From Pseudomonas tolaasii NCPPB 2192 (GTDB lineage: Bacteria; Pseudomonadota; Gammaproteobacteria; Pseudomonadales; Pseudomonadaceae), in the NCBI RefSeq assembly GCF_002813445.1, contig NZ_PHHD01000001.1:6200001-6264000 (forward strand): a DNA stretch of 64,000 nt, in the 5' to 3' direction. A program made the translations under genes and the position numbers. Positions 45,182 to 52,789 of the stretch are shown piece by piece. Positions within the stretch are counted from its first letter, which is position 1; each line of letters starts with the position of its first letter. Under the pieces are notes generated by a model, which did no database searches, was not told the origin of the DNA, and was given only the letters and a program-made list of their open reading frames with translations.

Positions 45182-46921
45182 ATGCACTTTCCACTGAAAA
45201 AAATCGTGGCGGCCACTCTGTTTGCCGCCAGCCTGTCGGCCGTCGCCAGCCCCGCTTTTGCCAACATCACCGAGCAACAAAGCGCAGCGATTCTGAAGAG
45301 TTTCAGCGAAACGCCTGTCACCGATTTTCGCGGTTTCCTCGGCACCCTCGCCAAGGGCGACCTGGCGAAAACCGCTGACGCGGGCCCGGCCATCAGCGCC
45401 TTTCTCGGCAACAAAACCCTGACCGCCGAACAGCAGAACGAAATCAACCGCCTGCTCGGCATTTATACCCGCGTGAAATACGGCAAAGCCGCCCTCGAAA
45501 CCTTGCGCGAGCTGGTGGAGATCCCGACGTTCAACGTCGATGGCCTGCCGCAGTACAAGAACCCGGAATTCCTCAAGATCGCCGCCAAGATCGAAGCACT
45601 GGCAGAGGCGTTTAACCTGACCTTCCGCAACATCGATAATCGTGTCTACGAGATCAGCCTGGAAGGCAGCGGCGATGAAGTGGTGGGCATTCACGCCCAC
45701 GCCGACGTGGTGCCGGTAACCCCGGAAAACTGGGTGCTCAAGGACGGCACCAAACTTGACCCGTTCAAGGTCACGCTGATCGGCGACCGCATGTACGGCC
45801 GTGGCACCGAGGATGACAAGAACGGCATCGTGGTGGCCCTGTATGCCATGAAAGTGATCAAGGAAGAAAAGCTGCCGCTGGCGCGCAACTTCAAGCTGCT
45901 GGTGGACACCACCGAAGAAACCTCCGGCGACGCAATCCCGTACTACTTTGAACACAACCCGACGCCGCAATACAATCTGGCGCTGGACGGCGGCTACCCG
46001 GTGGTGATCGCGGAGAAAGGCTACGGCACCGTCATGGCCACCTTCCCGGTGCGCAAGGGCGAAGGCAAAGGCGCGGAGATCATTTCGATGACCGGCGGCA
46101 TGGCGACCAACCAGATTCCTTCGGTGTCGGTTGCGACCCTGGTCAGCGACAAGCCGGCTGAACTGGCGGCCAGCCTGGAGAAAGCCGGGGCGGATTACGC
46201 CAAGGCCAACGGTGGCGATTTTGAAGTCGCCGCCACAGTGGTCGGCAAAGACGTCAAGCTGACGGTCACCGGCGTGTCTGCGCACTCCTCCGCGCCGCAA
46301 ACGGGGGTCAACCCGGTCGCGCGCATGCTGGAGCTGATCCACAGCGTTGATGGCAAGATCGCCCTCAAGCACAACCACATCACCGACGCGGCGCGTTACG
46401 CCGCCGACAACTGGGGCCTGGACTACCTGGGCGGCAAACTGGGCGTGGGCTTCAGCGATGATTTCATGGGGCCGCTGACCACCTCGCTGACCTTTGTCGG
46501 TCAGGATGCCAAAGCGTTCAAACTGGCGGTGAACCTGCGCGTGCCGAAGGGCAAGTCGCCGGAGAAACTCAAGGCTGAAATCGCCGACAAGCTCAGCGCC
46601 TGGGACAAGCAGACGAAGGTCAACGTGAGCTTCACCTACTCGGTGGCCGCGCCGATGTACCGCAACCCGGAAGGCGAATGGGTCAAGGCCTTGCTGGCTG
46701 TCGCCACTGAAAACCTCGGCATGGAGCACACGTTCGGCACCTCTGCCGGTGCGACCTCGGTGCACGAACTGCCCAACGGTGTGCAATTCGGTTTGGCGCG
46801 CCCGGAAGAGAAGTACACCGGGCACACCGACGGTGAGTTCAAGACCGTCAACCAGTTCCTGCTGGACCTGCAAATAGTCACCGAAATGATGGGCCGCGTC
46901 GGGCAGTTACCGAAGCTCTAA
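45182..46921 (+). CDS. Exported M20-family dipeptidase
   Basis: A 579-residue zinc peptidase with a signal peptide (KKIVAATLFAASLSAVASPAFA). Metal ligands are visible in IHAHADVVP, YGRGTEDDKNG, TTEETSGD, ALDGGYP and near TGHTDGEF; the lid domain contains VTGVSAHSSAPQTG. The PepV-like metal site suggests a dipeptidase acting in the periplasm. It is longer than PepV (about 470) because of about 80 residues after the signal (FLGTLAKGDLAKTAD..FLGNKTLTAEQQNEI), perhaps a separate helical domain. A hairpin lies after the stop. Confidence 0.92.
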   Translation: MHFPLKKIVAATLFAASLSAVASPAFANITEQQSAAILKSFSETPVTDFRGFLGTLAKGDLAKTADAGPAISAFLGNKTLTAEQQNEINRLLGIYTRVKYGKAALETLRELVEIPTFNVDGLPQYKNPEFLKIAAKIEALAEAFNLTFRNIDNRVYEISLEGSGDEVVGIHAHADVVPVTPENWVLKDGTKLDPFKVTLIGDRMYGRGTEDDKNGIVVALYAMKVIKEEKLPLARNFKLLVDTTEETSGDAIPYYFEHNPTPQYNLALDGGYPVVIAEKGYGTVMATFPVRKGEGKGAEIISMTGGMATNQIPSVSVATLVSDKPAELAASLEKAGADYAKANGGDFEVAATVVGKDVKLTVTGVSAHSSAPQTGVNPVARMLELIHSVDGKIALKHNHITDAARYAADNWGLDYLGGKLGVGFSDDFMGPLTTSLTFVGQDAKAFKLAVNLRVPKGKSPEKLKAEIADKLSAWDKQTKVNVSFTYSVAAPMYRNPEGEWVKALLAVATENLGMEHTFGTSAGATSVHELPNGVQFGLARPEEKYTGHTDGEFKTVNQFLLDLQIVTEMMGRVGQLPKL

Positions 46922-46930
46922 AGGCCCCTT

Positions 46931-46953
46931 GAGCCCGCCGCAATGGCGGGCTC
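46931..46953. terminator. Hairpin between convergent genes
   Basis: GAGCCCGCC and GGCGGGCTC form a perfect nine-base stem around GCAAT. There is no T run; it lies ten bases after the dipeptidase stop and touches the stop of the convergent fusion gene. Confidence 0.6.
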
Positions 46954-48607
46954 ATCGCATCAGGATATCTTCGAAGAACCCGCCAATGGGTAACACGGGA
47001 TGGCACAGCTGAATCTCCAGCACCCACACCATTTCGCTTGGCGTGATCGCAAGATCGGCCAGGTTTGTGTTGCCGAACAACGCGTGGGGAAAGTCCGCAA
47101 TGCGGTGGCCCGCGAGGTTGCGTGACAGGCGCCAGCCTTTGGACACGGCGCAGCGTTCGGCAAAGTCATACAGCTCGCAGCCGGTCATGCCGCGCAGCCA
47201 GGCTTCGCGGGTTTCATCGAAAACTTCGTGCAGCACTGTGCGGCACTCCAGGTGCAAGGGCGCCTCGCCGAAAATGAAGGTGTCGCCGTAATCCCCTTCG
47301 TAACCGTCCCACACCGGGCCAAGATCCACCACGACGATGTCGCTGGGGCGCAAGGTGCGCAGCGGATCGATCCCCTCCCGAGGCGGACGCACCGTGTCGT
47401 CGCCAAAACGGATGTAGGTGGGGTGCCAGGTATGGGAAGCGCCCATGGCCTGCAAGGTTTGGCTGGCCATTTCCAGGGCGGCGCCTGTTGTCATGCCGAC
47501 GGTCAATTGACTGGCGATGGCGGCCAGCGCACGCACGGTTTTCTCACGGGCGGCGAGCATGCCGTCCAGAGAATACCGCGGGCCGACTTTTTCCCAGGTT
47601 TGATCCAGTGAATCGAGCACCGTGCCAACACTGCCTTGGCCGCTGGGCACAAAGGCTTCGGCGACAAACCGGTGGCCGGGCAAACCCGCCTCCAGGCAAG
47701 CCGAGCGCGCTTGGCTGATCATGCTGCCATTACCGCAGGCGTACACTTGGGCGGTATCCCAATCATGCCCATGGCTCAGCGCAACGTCCTGTATCCGGCC
47801 CTCGCAGGCCAGCACCGGGTGCCAGTGAAAACGCGGATGGTCGATCACCGATTGGTCGAGGAAGGCACGGTCGTAAAAATCCGTCGGCTGTGCGCCACCC
47901 CAGTAAAAGGTGACGTCGACATCACGCTTCAAGGCGGTCTGCAGGATCGGCTTGATGCCGGCGTAGCCGGTGCCCGTGGCGAACAGAACGACAGGCGCAA
48001 CTTCATCGTCCTGCCAGGTGCAGGCGCCGAAAGGCCCTTCCAGTTGCAGCACGTCGCCGGCCTCAAGGTCACTCAAGAGTGTTTCGGAAAATAGCCCGCC
48101 GCTCACCCTGCGGATCTGGAACACCAGACGCCCGTCGCCCTCGGCCGGCAGGTTGGCGATCGAAAAGCAGCGCGAGTCACCGCCGACCAGACGAAATTTG
48201 AGGTACTGGCCCGCGCGCACGGCCAGTGGCATATCCGGCATCACCACCAACTCGATAATATCGGGGCTCAATGCGCGCTTGTTGAGCACCGTGGCCTCGA
48301 CAGCCAGCGCGGGCGTGTCCAGCGACCAGCCGGGAATCTCCAGGCACATGTCACCGCAGGCGTGGCTTTGGCACAGCAGCATTTCATTGGCGGCCAAGGG
48401 GTAGCTGGGGGCTGGAGCGCCGGGTGCCCGCTGTTTGGCTCGGTATTCGCCCTGCGCGACCACCACCTTGCAGGAGCCACACGCCCCGCGCCGGCAGGAA
48501 AACGGCACCGGCAGGCCGCTGGCAAGCATGGCGTCCAGCAACAGTTCGTCACCGGCCTCAAAGGTGGTGCCCGAGGGCGAGAGTTCGATGACATGGCGTG
48601 CGTTCAT
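46952..48607 (-). CDS. Ferredoxin / FAD-NAD reductase / M24 metallopeptidase fusion
   Basis: A 551-residue fusion. Residues 1-95 are a plant-type 2Fe-2S ferredoxin (Cys38, Cys43, Cys46, Cys79). Residues about 100-325 are a ferredoxin-NADP reductase-like module with FAD motif RCFSI (146-150), NAD loop FATGTGYAGIKPI (209-221) and CGNGSM (291-296). Residues about 340-551 are an M24 pita-bread domain whose five metal ligands can be placed: Asp428, Asp439, His501, Glu531, Glu546. All modules look active. M24 folds include aminopeptidases, creatinase and the DMSP lyase DddP, so it may act on a small amine or lyase substrate. It is divergent from a MocR gene. Confidence 0.88.
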   Translation of the reverse strand: MNARHVIELSPSGTTFEAGDELLLDAMLASGLPVPFSCRRGACGSCKVVVAQGEYRAKQRAPGAPAPSYPLAANEMLLCQSHACGDMCLEIPGWSLDTPALAVEATVLNKRALSPDIIELVVMPDMPLAVRAGQYLKFRLVGGDSRCFSIANLPAEGDGRLVFQIRRVSGGLFSETLLSDLEAGDVLQLEGPFGACTWQDDEVAPVVLFATGTGYAGIKPILQTALKRDVDVTFYWGGAQPTDFYDRAFLDQSVIDHPRFHWHPVLACEGRIQDVALSHGHDWDTAQVYACGNGSMISQARSACLEAGLPGHRFVAEAFVPSGQGSVGTVLDSLDQTWEKVGPRYSLDGMLAAREKTVRALAAIASQLTVGMTTGAALEMASQTLQAMGASHTWHPTYIRFGDDTVRPPREGIDPLRTLRPSDIVVVDLGPVWDGYEGDYGDTFIFGEAPLHLECRTVLHEVFDETREAWLRGMTGCELYDFAERCAVSKGWRLSRNLAGHRIADFPHALFGNTNLADLAITPSEMVWVLEIQLCHPVLPIGGFFEDILMR

Positions 48608-48686
48608 AAAGACCTCGGGGGTGAGTGAGGCCTCGATTGTTGCGCTAGACTGGGCCCATTAGAACCTCCAGTTTTGGATACTTCAG

Positions 48687-50168
48687 ATGGTCCAGATGCG
48701 AAAGTGGCGCCCCCTGCTCAAGCTGGATGACGGCGCGCCTCAGGCAAGCTACCGCAAGATCACCGAAGGCCTGGTGAATGCAATTACCGAGGGGCGACTG
48801 CCGCCCGGCACGATGCTGCCGGGCACACGCGAGATGGCACAGCTGCTCGACGTCAACCGCAAGACGGTGATCCTCGCCTACGAAGAGGCCTTGACCAAAG
48901 GCTGGCTGATCAGCGAACCGCGCCGCGGTACGTTCGTCAACACGCAACTGGCCTCCACGCCGGTTTCAAGCCCGGCGCAGCAGTCTTTCGCCCCACGCAT
49001 CCTTGAGCAGGCCGCCGTTCCGTATTTCACCCGAAACGCCCAGGTGATCGCCCTGAAGCATCGGCATGACGCGCTGTTTGTCGACAACGGCGCCTGCGAC
49101 CACCGCCTTCTGCCGCAAGCTGTTTTGCATCGCTATTACCGTAATGCCCTGCGCAACAGCTTTGCCTCCAACACGGTGCGCTTCGGCAGTGAGGGCACCG
49201 GCTATTACCTGCGCTGTGCGCTGGCCGACATGTTGCGCAGCAACCGTGGGCTGGCGGTCAGCGCCGAGAACATCTGCCTGACGCCCGGCACTCAGGTCTC
49301 GCTGTACCTGACTGCCAGCCTGTTGATCAAGCCCGGTGACGTGGTACTGGTGGAGCGCCTGAGTTACCCGCCGGCCTGGGAGATTTTCCGCAGGCTCGGC
49401 GCGCAACTGGTCACGGTCGACATGGACGATGAAGGTTGCCGCACGGACCACATCGAACAGCTGTGCCGGGGCCACGACGTGAAGTTTATTTACCTCACGC
49501 CGCACCACCAGTTTCCAACTACCGTGAGCCTGCACGCGGCGCGGCGCCAGCAGTTGCTGGCGTTGGCGGCGTTGCATAATTTCTGTGTGATCGAAGAAGA
49601 CTACGACCACGAATATCACTTCAATGGCCGGCCGTACCTGCCGCTGGCCAGTGACACCGCGCAACGGCATGTGGTGTATATCGGCTCATTGTCCAAGGCA
49701 CTGGGTTCGACGTTTCGTTGCAGCTATGTGGTGGCGCCAACGGATGTGATCAAAGCCCTGCAAGGCAACGCCGCGCTGATTGTGGGTGACACCGACGCCG
49801 TCGCACAGAAAATGCTGGCCGACCTGATCAATGACGGCGAATTGAAGAAACACCTGCGCCGCGTTTCGAAGGAATACGCGGCCCGCCGCGATGTGTTGCA
49901 GGGCTGCCTGCATGAGGCGTTTGGCGAACGTATCCAGGTGCGAGAACCGGAGGGCGGCCTGGCGCTTTGGGTGCGTATGCAGGACGACACGGATGTGGAT
50001 CAGTGGGTAAACCGCGCGCAGGACCACGGCGTGGTGGTGCGTAGCGCGCGGCAGTTTTCACCCATGGGGTTGCCGGAAAATGCCTTGCGGCTGGGGTTTG
50101 CTTCGCTGGACCGGGAGGAGATTCGAACAGCTACGCAACGCCTGGCGCGGGCGCTGAATCTGCGTTGA
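48687..50168 (+). CDS. MocR-type GntR/aminotransferase-like regulator
   Basis: A 493-residue MocR protein. The GntR winged helix is at about 20-85 (SYRKITEGLVNAITEGRLPPGTMLPGTREMAQLL, NRKTVILAYEEAL) and a fold-type I aminotransferase domain at about 125-490 carries the PLP Lys337 (IGSLSKALG) and the ITPHHQFPTT-like LTPHHQFPTT motif. Such proteins sense PLP, amino acids or their derivatives and control neighbouring genes. The 79-base gap to the divergent ferredoxin-M24 fusion must hold both promoters, so that gene is the likely target. Confidence 0.93.
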   Translation: MVQMRKWRPLLKLDDGAPQASYRKITEGLVNAITEGRLPPGTMLPGTREMAQLLDVNRKTVILAYEEALTKGWLISEPRRGTFVNTQLASTPVSSPAQQSFAPRILEQAAVPYFTRNAQVIALKHRHDALFVDNGACDHRLLPQAVLHRYYRNALRNSFASNTVRFGSEGTGYYLRCALADMLRSNRGLAVSAENICLTPGTQVSLYLTASLLIKPGDVVLVERLSYPPAWEIFRRLGAQLVTVDMDDEGCRTDHIEQLCRGHDVKFIYLTPHHQFPTTVSLHAARRQQLLALAALHNFCVIEEDYDHEYHFNGRPYLPLASDTAQRHVVYIGSLSKALGSTFRCSYVVAPTDVIKALQGNAALIVGDTDAVAQKMLADLINDGELKKHLRRVSKEYAARRDVLQGCLHEAFGERIQVREPEGGLALWVRMQDDTDVDQWVNRAQDHGVVVRSARQFSPMGLPENALRLGFASLDREEIRTATQRLARALNLR

Positions 50169-50198
50169 ACACATCAAAAATACCGCTCAGGGCTTCAT

Positions 50199-51410
50199 TC
50201 AACTGGTGCTGCCCAGAAACGGCAACGCCAGGTACAACTTGATCACCACCGCGTTGGTGATATCGATAAAGAACGCGCCCACCATCGGCACCACCAGAAA
50301 AGCGATCTGTGAGGGGCCGAAGCGTTGCGTCACCGCCTGCATGTTCGCAATGGCGGTGGGCGTCGCGCCCAACCCGAAGCCGCAGTGCCCCGCCGCCAAT
50401 ACCGCCGCATCGTAGTTGCGGCCCATGACCCGGAAGGTCACGAAAATCGCAAACAGGGCCATCAGCAAGGCCTGCGCCGCCAACAGAATCACAATGGGCA
50501 AGGCCAGCGCAGCCAGGTCCCAAAGCTTGAGCGACATCAGGGCAATCGCCAGGAATAACGACAAGCTGACATTCCCCAGCAGTGACACCTCACGCTCGAA
50601 CACCTGGTGCCAGCCCAGTGCCGACAAGCCGTTGCGCAGTACCACGCCGACGAACAGCACGCAGACAAAGGTCGGCAATTCGAAAGCCGTGCCGTGAATC
50701 AGCCCGCTCAGAAAGGTGCCGACCTGCAAGGCGATCGCCAGCAGTGCAAGGGTTTCAATAAATGAAAACGAGGTGATCATGCGTTCCTGATGGGGTTGCT
50801 CGAACCCCTTCGGCAAGCGCGGCTGTGCCTGCTCCGCGCCTGGAACCGCGACGCGCTTGATCAAAAGGCGCGCCACCGGGCCGCCGATCAGGCCACCGAG
50901 CACCAGGCCAAAGGTTGCCGAGGCAATAGCCAGTTCGGCCGCCGAGGCCAGGCCATATTTCTCGCTGAAGACCGCCGCCCACGCAGCGCCGGTGCCGTGC
51001 CCGCCCGACAGAGTGACGGAGCCGGCCAGCAAGCCCATCAAGGGGTCCAGCCCCAAGGCTTTGGCTAACGCAATGCCCATGGCATTTTGCATCACCAGCA
51101 GGCCCGTCACGACCAACAGGAAAATCCCCAGCACCCGCCCGCCTTTTTTCAGGCTGGCGAAGTCGGCGTTCAGGCCGATGGTGGCAAAGAAGGCAAGCAT
51201 CAGCGGCGCTTGCAGTGAACCGTCGAAGCGGACTTCGATATCCGCCAGTCCACGCAATGCCAGCAACAACGCGGCGACCAGCAAACCACCGGCAACCGGC
51301 TCCGGAATGCTGTAAGTGCGCAAAAAGCCGATTCGGGCGACCAGCCAACGCCCCAGTAACAGCACCAGGGAGGCGGCAACCAGTGTTGAATAGAAATCAA
51401 GCTGAAGCAT
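50199..51410 (-). CDS. gltS: Sodium/glutamate symporter GltS
   Basis: A 403-residue GltS (ESS family) that takes up glutamate with sodium. Two five-helix halves are visible, with the re-entrant GSG/GHG loops: SVTLSGGHGTGAAWAAVF in the first half and AAGHCGFGLGATPTAIANM in the second. The length fits the family (about 400). It is convergent with the MocR gene, 30 bases away. Glutamate uptake beside a MocR regulator could be related, but no shared promoter exists. Confidence 0.95.
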   Translation of the reverse strand: MLQLDFYSTLVAASLVLLLGRWLVARIGFLRTYSIPEPVAGGLLVAALLLALRGLADIEVRFDGSLQAPLMLAFFATIGLNADFASLKKGGRVLGIFLLVVTGLLVMQNAMGIALAKALGLDPLMGLLAGSVTLSGGHGTGAAWAAVFSEKYGLASAAELAIASATFGLVLGGLIGGPVARLLIKRVAVPGAEQAQPRLPKGFEQPHQERMITSFSFIETLALLAIALQVGTFLSGLIHGTAFELPTFVCVLFVGVVLRNGLSALGWHQVFEREVSLLGNVSLSLFLAIALMSLKLWDLAALALPIVILLAAQALLMALFAIFVTFRVMGRNYDAAVLAAGHCGFGLGATPTAIANMQAVTQRFGPSQIAFLVVPMVGAFFIDITNAVVIKLYLALPFLGSTS

Positions 51411-51739
51411 TTGGGCGGTTCTCTGGTGTCAGCAGGCAGAAGAAGCTGGCCAGAGTAGAGAGGATGAAGCGAGCGCACACCTGCCCGGGCGCAGGCTCAG
51501 ATTAATCCGAGGCACTTGAAAAAGAGTCCTACAAAGCTACCGGACGTAAAATCCGCACAAACAAAAACGCCGATCAAAGACAGTCAACACTGACAGCCTA
51601 TTACACCAGCATTTGTAGGACGACTCTTGATCGCCCAGGCCCTATTGAGACACCTAATCTTGTCTGCCTAGAGTAGCGCCAGCAACGAACTCCAAAGCCG
51701 GATCAGCGTTGCAGCTCTCAACCACCAAGAGTGCACCTG
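51411..51739. other. Promoter region of the type VI locus
   Basis: About 330 noncoding bases between the divergent gltS and dotU genes. It holds an imperfect inverted repeat, GAGTCCTACAAA at 51524-51535 and TTTGTAGGACGACTC at 51612-51626, about 76 bases apart. Promoters for both directions should lie here, but I assign none. Confidence 0.45.
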
Positions 51740-52558
51740 ATGAGTGTCGCCATATCAAACAAAGCCCCCAACACTGCGCCAGAACTCGTCACCTCGACCG
51801 AAACCACCCCTGAACCGACATCGACGAACACCAAACCTGCCCCGCTGCTGGCGGACCCGGAATTCGATATGCGTGGCTTGGCCTGGAACCCGTTATGCGA
51901 CGCCGCCACGCCCCTGATCGGGCTGGTGATTCGCCTGCGCCGTCTGGACCACCACGACGATGTGCCCGCGCTGTACCGAAGCGTCAGCAACCAAATCAAC
52001 ACGATTATGGAAGAAGTCAATCAGCTCGACTACGACGCCGGCATGCTCAAGGCCTACTCCTACAGCCTGTGCCTGTTGCTGGATGAAGTAGTCATGAGCA
52101 CTACCTGGGGCAAGTCTTCCACTTGGAGTGCACGCTCACTGCTCAGTCAGTTTCATGAAGAGACGTGGGGCGGCGAAAAATTCTTTACCGTCATGAACAA
52201 CATGATTCCCGAAGCAGCCCGGTACCAGCATGTGCTGGAGTTCATGTACCAGTGCCTGATCTCCGGTCTCAAAGGCAAATATGGTGCTCATGCCAAGGGA
52301 GATGACGAAATACAAAACATCATCAACCTGCTACACAGCCTGCTGCGCCCCCTGCGGGGCGAGACACCCAAGCGCCTGACCGACCCGTTGACCAACGTTG
52401 CTCCGCGCAATTACCGCATCAAACGGACGTTGCCGCTGTGGACTCCGTGGGCGCTGGCCGCCGTCGTACTCGTCACGGCTTACACGATCTACACCTTGCG
52501 CCTGAACGCTATCACCCAAGAGGTGCTTGCCTCGCTGGACAAAATTCTCAAGCTCTAA
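51740..52558 (+). CDS. DotU/TssL-family type VI secretion membrane protein
   Basis: A 272-residue DotU/IcmH-type protein. After a Thr/Pro-rich N-terminus comes the DotU domain (NPLCDAATPLIGLVIRLRRL, YSLCLLLDEVVMSTTWGK, LSQFHEETWGGEKFFTVMNNM, LEFMYQCLISGLKGKYG), then one C-terminal helix (LWTPWALAAVVLVTAYTIYTL) and a short tail. TssL is part of the TssJLM membrane complex. Here no tssJ, tssM or sheath genes accompany it, so it may be a spare or specialised copy. The ATG at 51740 has AGAG upstream; a GTG at 51731 is less likely. First gene of the operon. Confidence 0.9.
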   Translation: MSVAISNKAPNTAPELVTSTETTPEPTSTNTKPAPLLADPEFDMRGLAWNPLCDAATPLIGLVIRLRRLDHHDDVPALYRSVSNQINTIMEEVNQLDYDAGMLKAYSYSLCLLLDEVVMSTTWGKSSTWSARSLLSQFHEETWGGEKFFTVMNNMIPEAARYQHVLEFMYQCLISGLKGKYGAHAKGDDEIQNIINLLHSLLRPLRGETPKRLTDPLTNVAPRNYRIKRTLPLWTPWALAAVVLVTAYTIYTLRLNAITQEVLASLDKILKL

Positions 52559-52587
52559 CCCCTATGTAAAAACTATCAGGAGGCCAT

Positions 52588-52764
52588 ATGCCTGCCGTCG
52601 TTTTGGTCGGTCACGAGCATGCTTGTCCAGCGTGTGGCCCGGTCACAGTCACCATTGGGTCAGCTGTGATGACTATTGAAGGCCAACCTGTTGCACGGAT
52701 CGGGGACACCACCGATCACGGCGGCGTGCTGGAAAACGGCGACGCCAGCTGGTTGATCAACTGA
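52588..52764 (+). CDS. PAAR-like spike-tip protein (58 aa)
   Basis: A complete short frame from 52588 (MPAVVLVGHEHACPACG) to the TGA at 52762-52764, with a perfect AGGAGG five bases upstream. The pattern GPVTVTIGSAVMTIEGQPVARIGDTTDHGG matches the beta-repeat of PAAR/DUF4150-type tips that sharpen the VgrG spike. It has no extension domain, so it is a tip only. The two His and two Cys (HEHACPAC) near the start may hold the stabilising metal. It precedes vgrG by 25 bases. Confidence 0.85.
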   Translation: MPAVVLVGHEHACPACGPVTVTIGSAVMTIEGQPVARIGDTTDHGGVLENGDASWLIN

Positions 52765-52789
52765 CCCGCACTCACCACAAGGAGGTTTC

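Noticed and set aside
45176..46873. A 565-codon minus-strand frame opposite the M20 dipeptidase
   Set aside because: Antisense shadow; the peptidase has signal peptide and metal ligands on the plus strand.
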